Positions 50,561-58,775 of a stretch of 64,000 nucleotides of DNA are shown here, piece after piece. Made by a program: the position numbers and the translations under genes. The stretch lies in contig NZ_AQUZ01000015.1 in the NCBI RefSeq assembly GCF_000372465.1, positions 62,001-126,000 on the forward strand. The letters are read 5' to 3'. The notes under the pieces are model-generated. The model saw nothing but the letters and a program-made list of their open reading frames with translations, was not told where the DNA came from and did no database searches. The stretch comes from Kribbella catacumbae DSM 19601 (GTDB lineage: Bacteria > Actinomycetota > Actinomycetes > Propionibacteriales > Kribbellaceae). Each line of letters begins with the position of its first letter. The first letter of the stretch is position 1.

Positions 50561-50941
50561 ATGACTGCTTCCGTACGACCGCAACCGATGATCGTCGTGA
50601 CCGACGTCGAGAAGAGCAGCGCCTGGTACTGCGAAGTCCTGGGCGCGACGAGCGGCCACGGTGGACCGGAGTACGAGCAGGTGCTCGTCGATGGCGAACT
50701 GGTCCTCCAACTGCACAGGCTGGAAGTCGGCCACCACCACGGCACGATCGGCGACCCCGCACTCCCGCTGGGCAACGGGGTCGCCCTCTGGTTCCAGCTC
50801 GGCGCCCTCGAGCCGGCCATCGCCCGTGCCGCGCGGATTGGCGCCACCGTCCAGACCGCCCTGCACCACAATCCCAACGCTCACCACGAAGAGATCTGGC
50901 TTCGCGACCCCAACAACTATCTGGTCGTCCTGGCCAACTGA
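50561..50941 (+). CDS. Glyoxalase/VOC-family protein
   Basis: The 126-residue single VOC domain has MIVVTDVEKSSAWYCEVLGA, GVALWFQ, and HHEEIWLRDPNNYLVVL. Metal-binding histidines are visible in HRLEVGHHH and the C-terminal Glu-containing strand. Function is not fixed: glyoxalase, bleomycin-binding and dioxygenase members exist. It follows the methyltransferase gene by 10 bases. Confidence 0.85.
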   Translation: MTASVRPQPMIVVTDVEKSSAWYCEVLGATSGHGGPEYEQVLVDGELVLQLHRLEVGHHHGTIGDPALPLGNGVALWFQLGALEPAIARAARIGATVQTALHHNPNAHHEEIWLRDPNNYLVVLAN

Positions 50942-50945
50942 CCCC

Positions 50946-51740
50946 TCAGGCGGTGGCGAGGATTTCGCCGTGGAGGAGGGACATGAAGCCCGCGGGGTCG
51001 GCTGCCCAGGTGCGCCACGCTTCGGAGATTCGGTCCAGGGCTTCTTGCGGTACGCCGGACGCCAGCGCCTGGTCGGCCAGGGCGGAGTGGAGGATGCGGT
51101 CGGCCCACATGCCGCCCCACCACGCGCGGTCGGCCTCATTGGCGAAGGTCCAGTTGCTTGCCGTGGCCTCCACCTTCTCGAAGCCGGCGGCCCGGGCCCA
51201 GGACAGGAGACGGCGGCCCGCGTCGGGTTCGCCGCTGTTGGCGCGGGCCATTCGCTGATAGAGCGCCATCCACTCGTCGAGCTCCGGCAACTCCGGGAAC
51301 CAGGTGAAAGCGCGGTAGTCCGAGTCCCGTGCCGCGACGATCCCGCCTGGCTTGCAGACGCGGCGCATCTCGCGCAACGCCTGCACCGGGTCGGCGACGT
51401 GCTGCAAGACCTGGTGCGCGTGGACCACGTCGTACGAGTCGTCCGGCAGGTCGAGCCGGTGGACGTCGCCTACGACGAAGTCGACTGAGACGTCCAGCTT
51501 GGCGAAGGTCGCGCGGGTGATGTCGAGCGCGCTCTCGCTGGCTTCGAGTGCCGTCGTCCGGCCCGGCTGGACCAGCCTGGCGAGGTCGGCGGTGATGGTC
51601 CCGGGACCCGCGCCGATATCCAGCAAGGTCTGACCGGGACGCAACTGCGGCAACAGGTAGCCGGCCGAGTTCTCGGCAGTACGCCAACTGTGCGAGCGCA
51701 GTACGGATTCGTGGTGGCCGTGCGTGTACACGTTATTCAT
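50946..51740 (-). CDS. Class I SAM-dependent methyltransferase (UbiE/MenG-like)
   Basis: The 264-residue protein has the SAM motif LLDIGAGPGTITADLARLV (motif I), DVHRLDLPDDSYDVVHAHQV (motif II region) and VCKPGGIVAARDSDY (post-motif). Substrate unknown. ATG at 51738-51740. A TGAGAC/GTCTCA operator lies about 55 bases upstream. Convergent with the VOC gene. Confidence 0.88.
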   Translation of the reverse strand: MNNVYTHGHHESVLRSHSWRTAENSAGYLLPQLRPGQTLLDIGAGPGTITADLARLVQPGRTTALEASESALDITRATFAKLDVSVDFVVGDVHRLDLPDDSYDVVHAHQVLQHVADPVQALREMRRVCKPGGIVAARDSDYRAFTWFPELPELDEWMALYQRMARANSGEPDAGRRLLSWARAAGFEKVEATASNWTFANEADRAWWGGMWADRILHSALADQALASGVPQEALDRISEAWRTWAADPAGFMSLLHGEILATA

Positions 51741-51787
51741 CAGGGACTCCTTCGTCCTCGCCGACACGCTCACCCTAGCCCTGAATC

Positions 51788-51816
51788 TTGACAAATGAGA
51801 CATATCGTCTCAAATA
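51788..51816 (+). promoter_or_regulatory. Promoter with embedded TGAGAC palindrome
   Basis: TTGACA (51788-51793) lies 17 bases before CAAATA (51811-51816), reading toward the small coupled gene at 51911. TGAGAC-ATATC-GTCTCA (51796-51812) fills the spacer and is a probable repressor site. Confidence 0.45.
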
Positions 51817-51910
51817 GCGGAAGGACGTAGGTGGCCGAATATGGCCAGACCTGAGCCTGGTCAGCGGGCGAGGCTTGTCTCCTGAGGACGCATCGACCAG
51901 GAGGAAGAAA

Positions 51911-52075
51911 GTGCTCGCAAAGGTATTCCCCATCAAGCTCAAGGACGGCAATCAGTCGAAGGCCGAGGAGGTCGTGCTGGCGTACGGGCCACAGGGGCCG
52001 GGGCAGGAGGAGGAGCTCGGCGACCTGATGGTCGAGTTCGTCGAGGTCGACCACGAACTGCTGATCAGCCTGTGA
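51911..52075 (+). CDS. Small protein (54 residues) coupled to the PEP-mutase-family gene
   Basis: Not recognised. It starts at GTG 51911 behind GGAGGAAGAAA. The sequence is VLAKVFPIKLKDGNQSKAEE near the start with an acidic C-terminus (QEEELGDLMVEFVEVDHELL). Its stop overlaps the next GTG (GTGA), so the two are translated together. It may be a small partner or regulatory subunit. Confidence 0.65.
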   Translation: MLAKVFPIKLKDGNQSKAEEVVLAYGPQGPGQEEELGDLMVEFVEVDHELLISL

Positions 52076-52872
52076 CCATCGACCGAGCAGCACAGGCCAG
52101 GGCGTTCCGGGCACTGCACGAGAACGGGCCGCTGGTCCTGCCGAACGCCTGGGATCCCGGCTCGGCGCGCGCGATCGAGGCGGCCGGGGCCAAGGCGGTC
52201 GCGACGACGAGCGCCGGGGTCTCCTGGGCCGAGGGAGTCGCGGACGCGGGCGGTCTCACCCGCACCACCGCGCTCGCCGTACTGCGACGCATCGCGGCCG
52301 TCGTCTCCGTCCCGATCACCGCGGATCTCGAGTCCGGGTACGGCGCGACAGCGGCCGAGGTTGGTGAGACCGTTGCCGAGGCCATCGAGATCGGTGTCGT
52401 CGGCATCAACCTCGAAGACAGCATCGAGCACGTGCTGGTGGATCCGTCAGTGCTGGCCGAGCGAATCGCCGCAGCTCGACAGGCAGCAGTTGCCTCTGGC
52501 ATCGAGCTGGTCATCAACGCGCGGACCGACACGCACCTGTTCGGCGACGGCAGCGGAACACTCGAAAGAGCCAGCCTGTACGCCGAAGCCGGCGCGGACG
52601 TGCTGTTCGTACCAGGCGTAGTCGACCCAGATGCCATCCGCGAACTCGTTGCCGGATCGACTCTTCCGCTGAACGTGATGACCGGCCCGGGCGCGCCGAC
52701 GATCAGCGAGCTGACAGCGCTGGGAGTCGCCCGGATCAGTGTCGGCCCGGCGATCAGCGCAGGCGCCTACGGGCTGGCGACCGCCGCAGCTCGGGAACTG
52801 CTTGCCATCGGCACCTACAACGCCTTGGCGGCAGCGGGCGACTTTGCCCAGAGCAACAAGCTGTTGCGCTAG
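52072..52872 (+). CDS. PEP mutase/isocitrate lyase-family enzyme
   Basis: The 266-residue TIM barrel has PNAWDPGSARAIEAAGAKAVATTSAGVS, divided here as PNAWDPGSARAIEAAGAKAV and ATTSAGVSWAEG, VPITADLESGYG (metal Asp/Glu), GINLEDS and VINARTD. This is the phosphonomutase/2-methylisocitrate lyase superfamily; close relatives are oxaloacetate decarboxylases or carboxyvinyl-carboxyphosphonate mutase-like. Phosphonate synthesis is unlikely as no other gene supports it. GTG start at 52072, convergent with the AlkA-like gene. Confidence 0.85.
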   Translation: MTIDRAAQARAFRALHENGPLVLPNAWDPGSARAIEAAGAKAVATTSAGVSWAEGVADAGGLTRTTALAVLRRIAAVVSVPITADLESGYGATAAEVGETVAEAIEIGVVGINLEDSIEHVLVDPSVLAERIAAARQAAVASGIELVINARTDTHLFGDGSGTLERASLYAEAGADVLFVPGVVDPDAIRELVAGSTLPLNVMTGPGAPTISELTALGVARISVGPAISAGAYGLATAAARELLAIGTYNALAAAGDFAQSNKLLR

Positions 52873-54036
52873 TTATAGGTAGGTCAGCCTCGAAGCGACG
52901 TGACGGGCAGCGGTCTCGCTGACTCCGTCGATGCGGATGAGTGCCGAGACGAGAGTTTCGAGCGACTCGGCACCATCCAGCCTCACGTTGCCTGCCGCAA
53001 CTTCTTTGGCCAGCGCCTGGAGCGTCTCACCAACTCGGCCCGGTCCGTCGTACTGCGCTGCCAGGGTTTCCGCCGAGGGGAAGGCGTGGGTCAACCCATG
53101 ACCGAGCCCGGCCACCGGCGTACCGGTGCTCTTGACCAGCTGGCCGAGAATCTCGTCCGCCTCGGTCGGCGCCAGATCCCGGACAACCGCCTGGACCGCG
53201 GTCTCGAACGGTCCCCACGCGCCCGGGACCCTGATCCCAGGCCGGGCCTTGATCAAGGGAAGGCCGACGAGCTGGGTCGCCCGCTCGAAAACGTGGATCA
53301 CGCCTTCCCAGTAAGGAAGATGGGCTCGCAACAGCAGATGGTCAGCGCCACCAGGGCCGATCTCGAGCAGCCCCGGATCGCCATCGAGGGCGATCGCCCG
53401 GCGGTAGATGCCATCGGCAACAGACTCCACCCCGGGGATCGCGTGGCCGGCCAGGAAGTCGATCATCGCCTCCCAGTCGTATGGCGGGGTGAACGGCATC
53501 CGCAGTACGAGGCCGCCGTCGGCAACCATCCGATCGGTACGCCGGCGCCGGTCGCGCAGCTCGCGTGGGGTTGACCGGAACACCTCACGCATCGCGCGGT
53601 TGAACTGGCGCAGGCTGCCGAAACCGGACGCGAAGGCGATGTCGGCGATCGTCAGGTCCGAGTCGTCCAGCAGCCGGCGGGCGAAGTGCGCCCTGCGGGA
53701 GCGGGCGAACTGGTCCGGGGTGACGCCGAGATGGTCGTTGAACATCCGGCGCAGGTGGCGCGCCGACAGACCGAGCCGGGCTGCCAGCGCCGTCTCGTCA
53801 GCGTCGTCGAGCACTCCGGTGATGATCAGCTGTATTGCGCGGCAGACGAGCTCGGGTGCTTCATCCGCCACGGTCCCGGCGACGCGGTACGGGCGGCAGC
53901 GCAGGCAGGCGCGGAACCCGGCGGCCTCGGCGGCAGCCACGAGCTCGAAGGTCTGCACGTTCTCCGCCAACGGCTTAGCGCCACAGCCCGGACGGCAGTA
54001 GATCCCGGTGGTCCGGACAGCGGAGTAGGTGGTCAC
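52873..54036 (-). CDS. Ada-like/AraC/AlkA fusion with truncated glycosylase domain
   Basis: The protein (387 residues from GTG 54036) has the four Ada zinc cysteines (TTGIYCRPGC and FRACLRCRP), an AraC-type HTH (DLTIADIAFASGFGSLRQFNRAMREVF), and an AlkA-like N-terminal segment (YDWEAMIDFLAGHAIPGVES). The upstream residues YDWTARDAGSQDGCVTTY still resemble Ada, but lack an ATG/GTG/TTG start, so a CTG start is possible. The AlkA part ends just after the helix-hairpin (LIRIDGVSETAARHVASR), before the catalytic Asp. It is therefore probably a regulator rather than a glycosylase. Confidence 0.75.
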   Translation of the reverse strand: MTTYSAVRTTGIYCRPGCGAKPLAENVQTFELVAAAEAAGFRACLRCRPYRVAGTVADEAPELVCRAIQLIITGVLDDADETALAARLGLSARHLRRMFNDHLGVTPDQFARSRRAHFARRLLDDSDLTIADIAFASGFGSLRQFNRAMREVFRSTPRELRDRRRRTDRMVADGGLVLRMPFTPPYDWEAMIDFLAGHAIPGVESVADGIYRRAIALDGDPGLLEIGPGGADHLLLRAHLPYWEGVIHVFERATQLVGLPLIKARPGIRVPGAWGPFETAVQAVVRDLAPTEADEILGQLVKSTGTPVAGLGHGLTHAFPSAETLAAQYDGPGRVGETLQALAKEVAAGNVRLDGAESLETLVSALIRIDGVSETAARHVASRLTYL

Positions 54037-54144
54037 ACAGCCATCCTGCGAACCGGCGTCCCGCGCCGTCCAGTCATATCCGGACAGACGCTGGGCAGAT
54101 CGGGACAGACGTGGGGCAGGTCGGCAGGGCGCTAAGGTGCCCGG

Positions 54145-54690
54145 GTGTCGGCGAAGCCCATGCTCATCGTGGTCAGTGGTCCCCCCGGGAGCGGCAAGAC
54201 CACGCTCGCCCATCAGGTTGCCGCCGCGGTCGGTTGTCCGGCGATCTGCCGGGACGAGATCAAGGAGGGGATGGCGCACGCGACCCCGGGGTTCGTCCCG
54301 GGTCCCGGCGATCCGCTCACGATGCGCACGCTTGCGACGTTCTTCGACATCCTCGGGCTGCTGATCGGCCGCGGTACGACGGTGGTCGCCGAGGCCGCGT
54401 TCCAGGACCGCATCTGGCGACCGGGCCTCACACCGTTCCTAGGGCTGGCCGACGTCCGGATCGTCCACTGCACGGTTTCCGCCGAGGTCGCCCAGGCACG
54501 CATCGCCACCCGCGCCGCCGAGAACACTCTCCGCAAGGCCCACGAGGACGGCCACCGATCCGCCGACACCTGGCGCCGCGGCCACGACGCCTTCGACCCG
54601 ATCGCCCTGGCGGTCCCCACGCTGACCGTCGACACGACCGACGGCTACCAGCCGGGTCTTCCCGAGGTCGTCCAGTTTCTTCGACGCTAG
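54145..54690 (+). CDS. P-loop AAA/kinase-like protein
   Basis: The 181-residue protein has Walker A VVSGPPGSGKTTLAHQ and a kinase-like pattern, CRDEIKEGM, VVAEAAFQDRIW, RIATRAAENTLRKAH. It resembles small nucleotide/nucleoside or Zeta-toxin-type kinases. Substrate unknown. GTG start at 54145; divergent from the Ada-like gene. Confidence 0.75.
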   Translation: MSAKPMLIVVSGPPGSGKTTLAHQVAAAVGCPAICRDEIKEGMAHATPGFVPGPGDPLTMRTLATFFDILGLLIGRGTTVVAEAAFQDRIWRPGLTPFLGLADVRIVHCTVSAEVAQARIATRAAENTLRKAHEDGHRSADTWRRGHDAFDPIALAVPTLTVDTTDGYQPGLPEVVQFLRR

Positions 54691-54743
54691 CGAGTTGCCC
54701 GTTGGGGCGCAGTACCGAAAGGTCCTGGTGGGGTATCGATTCT

Positions 54744-54757
54744 CTGACTAAAGTCAG
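54744..54757. promoter_or_regulatory. CTGACT-AA-AGTCAG palindrome at the RraA start
   Basis: A perfect 6-base palindrome with 2-base centre ends three bases before the RraA ATG at 54761. TAAAGT (54749-54754) inside it could be a -10 for a leaderless mRNA. Repressor site inferred. Confidence 0.45.
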
Positions 54758-54760
54758 GGA

Positions 54761-55453
54761 ATGGCTGATCTGCTGAAGCGGTTCGAGAATCTGACCACTG
54801 CTCACGTCGCCGACGCCTGCCTGCGGGCCGGTGTGCCGGTACGGACGGTGTCGCTGCAACCCGTCATCCCGGCGCGCGTCGCCGGACGAGTACTGCCTGC
54901 GCGGCATGTCGGGAGCGTCGACGTCTTCCTGGAAGCGTTCGAGACGGCCGAGCCCGGCGACGTACTCGTCGTCGACAACGCCGGCCGACGCGACGAGGCC
55001 TGTGTCGGCGACCTGGTCGCCCTGGAGGCGCAGGCCGCCGGAGTGACCGGCCTGGTCGTCTGGGGCCTGCACCGCGACACCGTCGACATCCAGGCGATCG
55101 GCATGCCCGTCTACAGCCTCGGCGCGATGCCGACCGGGCCGCTGCGCCTTGATCCGCTGCCGGAGGATGCGCTGGAGTCCGCCAATGTCGGAGAGTGGAC
55201 CGTCACGGGCGACGACGTAGTACTGGGTGACGAGGACGGCGTCGTCTTCATCCCCGCGGACCGCGTCGACGAACTGCTGGGGCTCGCGGAGTCGATCCAG
55301 GCGACCGAACGCCGGCAGGCCGAGCTGATCCACGCCGGTACTTCGTTGCGTGAGCAGGTGCAGTTCGCGGCCTATCTCGAGGCGCGGAAGGAGCGGCCGT
55401 TGCTGACCTTCCGCGAGCACCTTCGTACTGTCGGCGGCGCCATCGAGGAGTAG
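54761..55453 (+). CDS. RraA-family aldolase/regulator-like protein
   Basis: The 230-residue protein has the RraA/MenG (demethylmenaquinone methyltransferase-like) core: TTAHVADACLRAG, AEPGDVLVVDNAGRRDEACVGDLVALEAQ, GLVVWGLHRDTVDIQAIGMPVYSLG, WTVTGDDVVLGDEDGVVFIP. Such proteins include HMG/CHA aldolases as well as RraA, an RNase E inhibitor; the catalytic Arg/Asp pattern (GLHRD, GDEDG) favours an aldolase here. 4 bases before the convergent LLM gene. Confidence 0.85.
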   Translation: MADLLKRFENLTTAHVADACLRAGVPVRTVSLQPVIPARVAGRVLPARHVGSVDVFLEAFETAEPGDVLVVDNAGRRDEACVGDLVALEAQAAGVTGLVVWGLHRDTVDIQAIGMPVYSLGAMPTGPLRLDPLPEDALESANVGEWTVTGDDVVLGDEDGVVFIPADRVDELLGLAESIQATERRQAELIHAGTSLREQVQFAAYLEARKERPLLTFREHLRTVGGAIEE

Positions 55454-55456
55454 CAG

Positions 55457-56341
55457 CTACCCGATCGCGGCCCTGACGGCGGGCACGACTTCCTGGGACC
55501 AGCGGCTCAGAGTGGTTTCCGGGGAGTCGGGGCCGGCCGGGAAGAAGGTAAAGCCGGCGGCGTCGTGGTCGAGCACGGCGGAGGTCAGCTCTTCCACCCA
55601 TTGAGCGGTTGAACCTCCGATCCAGCGGCCGTCGCCGTCGCGGGTCTGCGCGAGCGGCTGGGTCGTGATCCTGCCTGGGAAATTGTAGATGGTGGCGATG
55701 TCGGACGGCTTGCGGCCGACGGCCGAGGCCGCTTCGTCGATGATCGGCCGGGCCTGGCGACAGTGCTCCGTGAGCCAGTCTGCGGCGTGACCCGGAATCC
55801 ACCCGTCGGCTTGACGGCCGGTTGCGGCCAACGATTTGGGGCCCTTGGAGCCTGTCCAGATCGGTGGCGCCGGGATTCGGGACGGCACGAGCGCGGTCAC
55901 GCCGTAGTACGGGTCGGTGACGGCCGGGCCGCCGCCGGAGAGTTGGCGGACCAGGATCATCGCCTGTTCGAACGCCTCGACGGCCTCGGCCGGCCGGACC
56001 CGCGGCACACCCATCGTCTCGATCTTGTCCCACGCGCCACCCGCGCCGAGGCCGAGCACGAATCTGCCGTTGGAGATCGCGGTCAGCGAGGACGCGGTAC
56101 GGGCCAGCACTGGCGCTGGGCGCAGCGGGAGGTTGGTGACGTTGACCAGCGCGGAGATGCGGGTCGTGCGGCCGAGCAGGAAGGCGAGCGCCGCGTAGGG
56201 GTCGAGCAGGTCCGGGAGATACGGGTGGTCCGAGAGCGAGAGGATGTCGAGCCCGTCCCGGTCGGCCTGTTCGGCCAGCCGGATGATGTCGGACACCGCG
56301 CGGACGTCCGCGGGCAAGCCGTACCCGAAGTGCACCGTCAT
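55457..56341 (-). CDS. LLM-class F420/FMN-dependent oxidoreductase
   Basis: The 294-residue luciferase-like barrel has HFGYGLPADVRAVSDI at its start, then SLSDHPYLPDLLDPYAALAFLLGRT, LARTASSLTAISNGRFVLGLGAGG, IWTGSKGPKSLAATGRQADGW; the pattern (LGLGAGG) is common for F420-dependent enzymes of actinobacteria. Substrate unknown. Its upstream region holds a MarR-type palindrome shared with the divergent marR. Confidence 0.86.
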   Translation of the reverse strand: MTVHFGYGLPADVRAVSDIIRLAEQADRDGLDILSLSDHPYLPDLLDPYAALAFLLGRTTRISALVNVTNLPLRPAPVLARTASSLTAISNGRFVLGLGAGGAWDKIETMGVPRVRPAEAVEAFEQAMILVRQLSGGGPAVTDPYYGVTALVPSRIPAPPIWTGSKGPKSLAATGRQADGWIPGHAADWLTEHCRQARPIIDEAASAVGRKPSDIATIYNFPGRITTQPLAQTRDGDGRWIGGSTAQWVEELTSAVLDHDAAGFTFFPAGPDSPETTLSRWSQEVVPAVRAAIG

Positions 56342-56354
56342 GCTCTGCCTCCTA

Positions 56355-56393
56355 GATAGTTCGTAGACCTAAATACTAGGCCTACTAACTATC
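56355..56393. promoter_or_regulatory. MarR-type operator between LLM gene and marR
   Basis: GATAGTTCGTAGACCTA (56355-56371) and TAGGCCTACTAACTATC (56377-56393) are complementary at 15 of 17 positions, 5 bases apart. Its place between the divergent pair fits a MarR repressor controlling both genes. Confidence 0.7.
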
Positions 56394-56433
56394 AGAAGCG
56401 CAAACAGTCCGGAGGACGGACTACAGTGCAGGG

Positions 56434-56841
56434 GTGGCAACGCATACCGAGCTGGTCGGCTCCCTGGTCGGGCTGATGCACGTCCTCCAGGACCTGTACG
56501 CCGAAACGAGCCGCCCGCTGGGCCTGACTCCCCAGCAGGCCCACCTGCTCTGCGTACTGCTCGCCGGCCCGCAGGGCATGACGGACCTGAGCCGCATCCT
56601 GAGCATCGAACGCTCCAGCCTGACCAGCATGGTCGACCGGCTGGAACGCCGCTCCCTGGTCGCCCGCAACGCCCACCCCACCGACCGCCGCGCCTGTCAG
56701 ATCGTCCTGACACCCGGCGGCCACAAGCTCGCCGACCAGGCCCACACCGCCTTCACCGAGCGCGTCGAAGCCCTGACAACCGTCCTGTCCCCCACCGCCC
56801 GCAAGGCCCTCACCACAGCGATCACCCAGATCACGCTCTAG
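56434..56841 (+). CDS. MarR-family regulator
   Basis: The 135-residue winged-HTH protein has LTPQQAHLLCVLLAGPQGMTDLSRILSIERSSLTSMVDRLERRSLV and HPTDRRACQIVLTPGG (the wing), split so as to stay short here: LTPQQAHLLCVLL, SRILSIERSSLTSMVDRLER, HPTDRRACQIVLTP. It probably represses the LLM gene and itself through the 17-5-17 palindrome. GTG start. Confidence 0.9.
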   Translation: MATHTELVGSLVGLMHVLQDLYAETSRPLGLTPQQAHLLCVLLAGPQGMTDLSRILSIERSSLTSMVDRLERRSLVARNAHPTDRRACQIVLTPGGHKLADQAHTAFTERVEALTTVLSPTARKALTTAITQITL

Positions 56842-57683
56842 GTGGTCGGAGCCTCCTGGCGAGCGAGGAAGGCCTCGTACTGCGCCCAGACGCGGCGCCA
56901 GAGCGCATCGCGATCCGTGCGGGACAGGTGTGGGAGCGGCAGGTGGAAGACGTCGGCCAGGACGTCGAAGTACTCGGTCGGCTGCTCGATGATCTGGTTG
57001 TCGATCCGGTCCGTGTAGGTCTGGGTGAAGCCGACGGAGCGGATGACCGCCGTGCTCTCGGCCCGGCGAAGGAACGCTGAGCAGACCCGCACGAACGGTG
57101 AGTCCGGCGACTCGGACAGGTATTTGTGCTGCTCCTCGAAGTCGGCGAAGGTGGCCGGCGCGGACTCGAAGTCCATCCCCAGCAGGTTGCTGCGCGGGTC
57201 GTGATCCAGCCGCCACCCGTCGACGATGTCCGACCTCCGCAGGGACAGCACGAAGGGCACCTGCTCGGCCCTGGCGCCCGCCTGCAACGGGATCGGCCTC
57301 AGCAGGCCGTCGCCGAGGCCGACATCTACCAGCCACTCCTCCGAGGAGAGCAGCACGGTCAGGACCATGTGACTGGCGTCCACCACCCTCGGCCGGGTCG
57401 GGGTCTGTACTCCGCCGCGGTGCTTGATGACCTCGTAGCCCAGCTCGGTCAGCAGGTGGGCGAAGACGCCGTTCATCTGGAAGCAGTAGCCGCCTGCCTC
57501 GCGGGCGATGATCCGCGCTGCCACTGCCTCGGGATCGATCGGTCCACCTCCCCCGAACTGGTACTGCACGGTCTCGTACGGCACCTGGTCGACGAAGGCG
57601 GCGTGCAGCTCGGAGAGTCCCTCGACACTCGGGCGGTCATGGCCGGCGACGCCGATGCGGCGGAGGAAGGCTGCGGTGTCCAT
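56838..57683 (-). CDS. nat: Arylamine N-acetyltransferase
   Basis: The 281-residue NAT has the catalytic triad visible: Cys in REAGGYCFQMN, His in DASHMVLTV and Asp in WLVDVGLGD. It moves acetyl from acetyl-CoA to aromatic amines or hydrazines (isoniazid-type substrates). The C-terminal region is of normal length. The ATG at 57681-57683 is 61 bases from the divergent lactonase gene. Convergent with marR, whose stop overlaps by 4 bases. Confidence 0.92.
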   Translation of the reverse strand: MDTAAFLRRIGVAGHDRPSVEGLSELHAAFVDQVPYETVQYQFGGGGPIDPEAVAARIIAREAGGYCFQMNGVFAHLLTELGYEVIKHRGGVQTPTRPRVVDASHMVLTVLLSSEEWLVDVGLGDGLLRPIPLQAGARAEQVPFVLSLRRSDIVDGWRLDHDPRSNLLGMDFESAPATFADFEEQHKYLSESPDSPFVRVCSAFLRRAESTAVIRSVGFTQTYTDRIDNQIIEQPTEYFDVLADVFHLPLPHLSRTDRDALWRRVWAQYEAFLARQEAPTT

Positions 57684-57743
57684 GACGTGAGCCTACGAGG
57701 AGTCAGGAGTGTCCGCAGGTGAGTTACCTGGCAGGGTGGGGGC

Positions 57744-58763
57744 ATGACCTCGGAGCAGATTTTTGTCGGTAGTTACACCACTCAGGACGGTGGCGGCGAC
57801 GGCATCGGGTTCGGTACGCCGGAGGAGTTGCAGGTCGTCGCGCCGACGGCCAACCCGTCGTTCCTGACGCTCTCGGCCGATGGGCGCTACCTCTACGCGA
57901 CCAACGAACTGGACTCGGGCCGGGTCAGTGCCTTCGCGGTCGGGGACGGCGGCACGCTGGAGTTCCTCAATCATCAGCCCACCGGTGGCGCGCACCCGTG
58001 CCATCTCCAGCTCGACCCGTCCGGCAAGTTCCTGCTGTCGGCCAACTACGGCTCCGGGTCGGTCGCGATCCACCCGATCAAGGGCAACGGGTCGCTCGGC
58101 GACCCGAGCCAGATCCTGCGGCGCGAGGGCTCCGGCCCGAACGAGGAGCGCCAGGAAGGGCCGCACGCCCACCAGGTGACGTTCGACCCGTCGGGATCGT
58201 TTGCCTTCGACATCGATCTCGGCTCGGACACTGTCTACGTGTCCACACTCAGCACCGACGGCCGGCTCGAAGAGGTGAGCCGCCTGCAGATCCACCCGGG
58301 TGCCGGGCCGCGCCATCTCGTCTTCCACCCGGGCGGCGCAGCGGCGTACCTGATCAACGAGCTCGACTCGACGCTGACCGTGTGCAGCTACTCGGAGGGC
58401 AAGCTGGCCGTAGTACAGACGGTGTCGACGCGGCCGGACGATGCCGAGGGCGACAACTTCCCGGCCGAGGTGCTGGTGTCGGCGGACGGGCGGTTCGTCT
58501 ACGGCTCCAACCGCGGCGACGACACGATCGCGGTGTTCGAGACCGGCGCGGAGGGACTCGAGGCGGAGCTGATCCAGACGATCGGTTCCGGCGGGACCTG
58601 GCCGCGGCACCTCGCCTTCAGCAAGGATGGAACCGAGCTGTACGCCGGGAACGAGCGCTCCGACTCGATCGCGGTCTTCACCGTCGACCAGAGCAGCGGC
58701 GCCCTCACCGCAACGGGGACGCCGCTGACCTGGCCAAAACCGGTCTGTGTCCTGCCCTACTAG
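57744..58763 (+). CDS. pgl: 6-phosphogluconolactonase-type lactonase (PgL/YbhE family)
   Basis: The 339-residue seven-bladed beta-propeller begins EQIFVGSYTTQDGGGDGIGF and repeats FLTLSADGRYLYATNELDSG, RHLVFHPGGAAAYLINELDS and WPRHLAFSKDGTELYAGNER blades, the hallmarks of the YbhE lactonase group. It hydrolyses 6-phosphogluconolactone or a related sugar lactone. No other pentose-phosphate gene is adjacent. Confidence 0.88.
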   Translation: MTSEQIFVGSYTTQDGGGDGIGFGTPEELQVVAPTANPSFLTLSADGRYLYATNELDSGRVSAFAVGDGGTLEFLNHQPTGGAHPCHLQLDPSGKFLLSANYGSGSVAIHPIKGNGSLGDPSQILRREGSGPNEERQEGPHAHQVTFDPSGSFAFDIDLGSDTVYVSTLSTDGRLEEVSRLQIHPGAGPRHLVFHPGGAAAYLINELDSTLTVCSYSEGKLAVVQTVSTRPDDAEGDNFPAEVLVSADGRFVYGSNRGDDTIAVFETGAEGLEAELIQTIGSGGTWPRHLAFSKDGTELYAGNERSDSIAVFTVDQSSGALTATGTPLTWPKPVCVLPY

Positions 58764-58775
58764 GACCAGCCTGTA

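Noticed and set aside
52072..52872. Phosphonate biosynthesis (PEP mutase) cluster
   Set aside because: No phosphonopyruvate decarboxylase or other phosphonate gene is nearby; the family includes several lyases.
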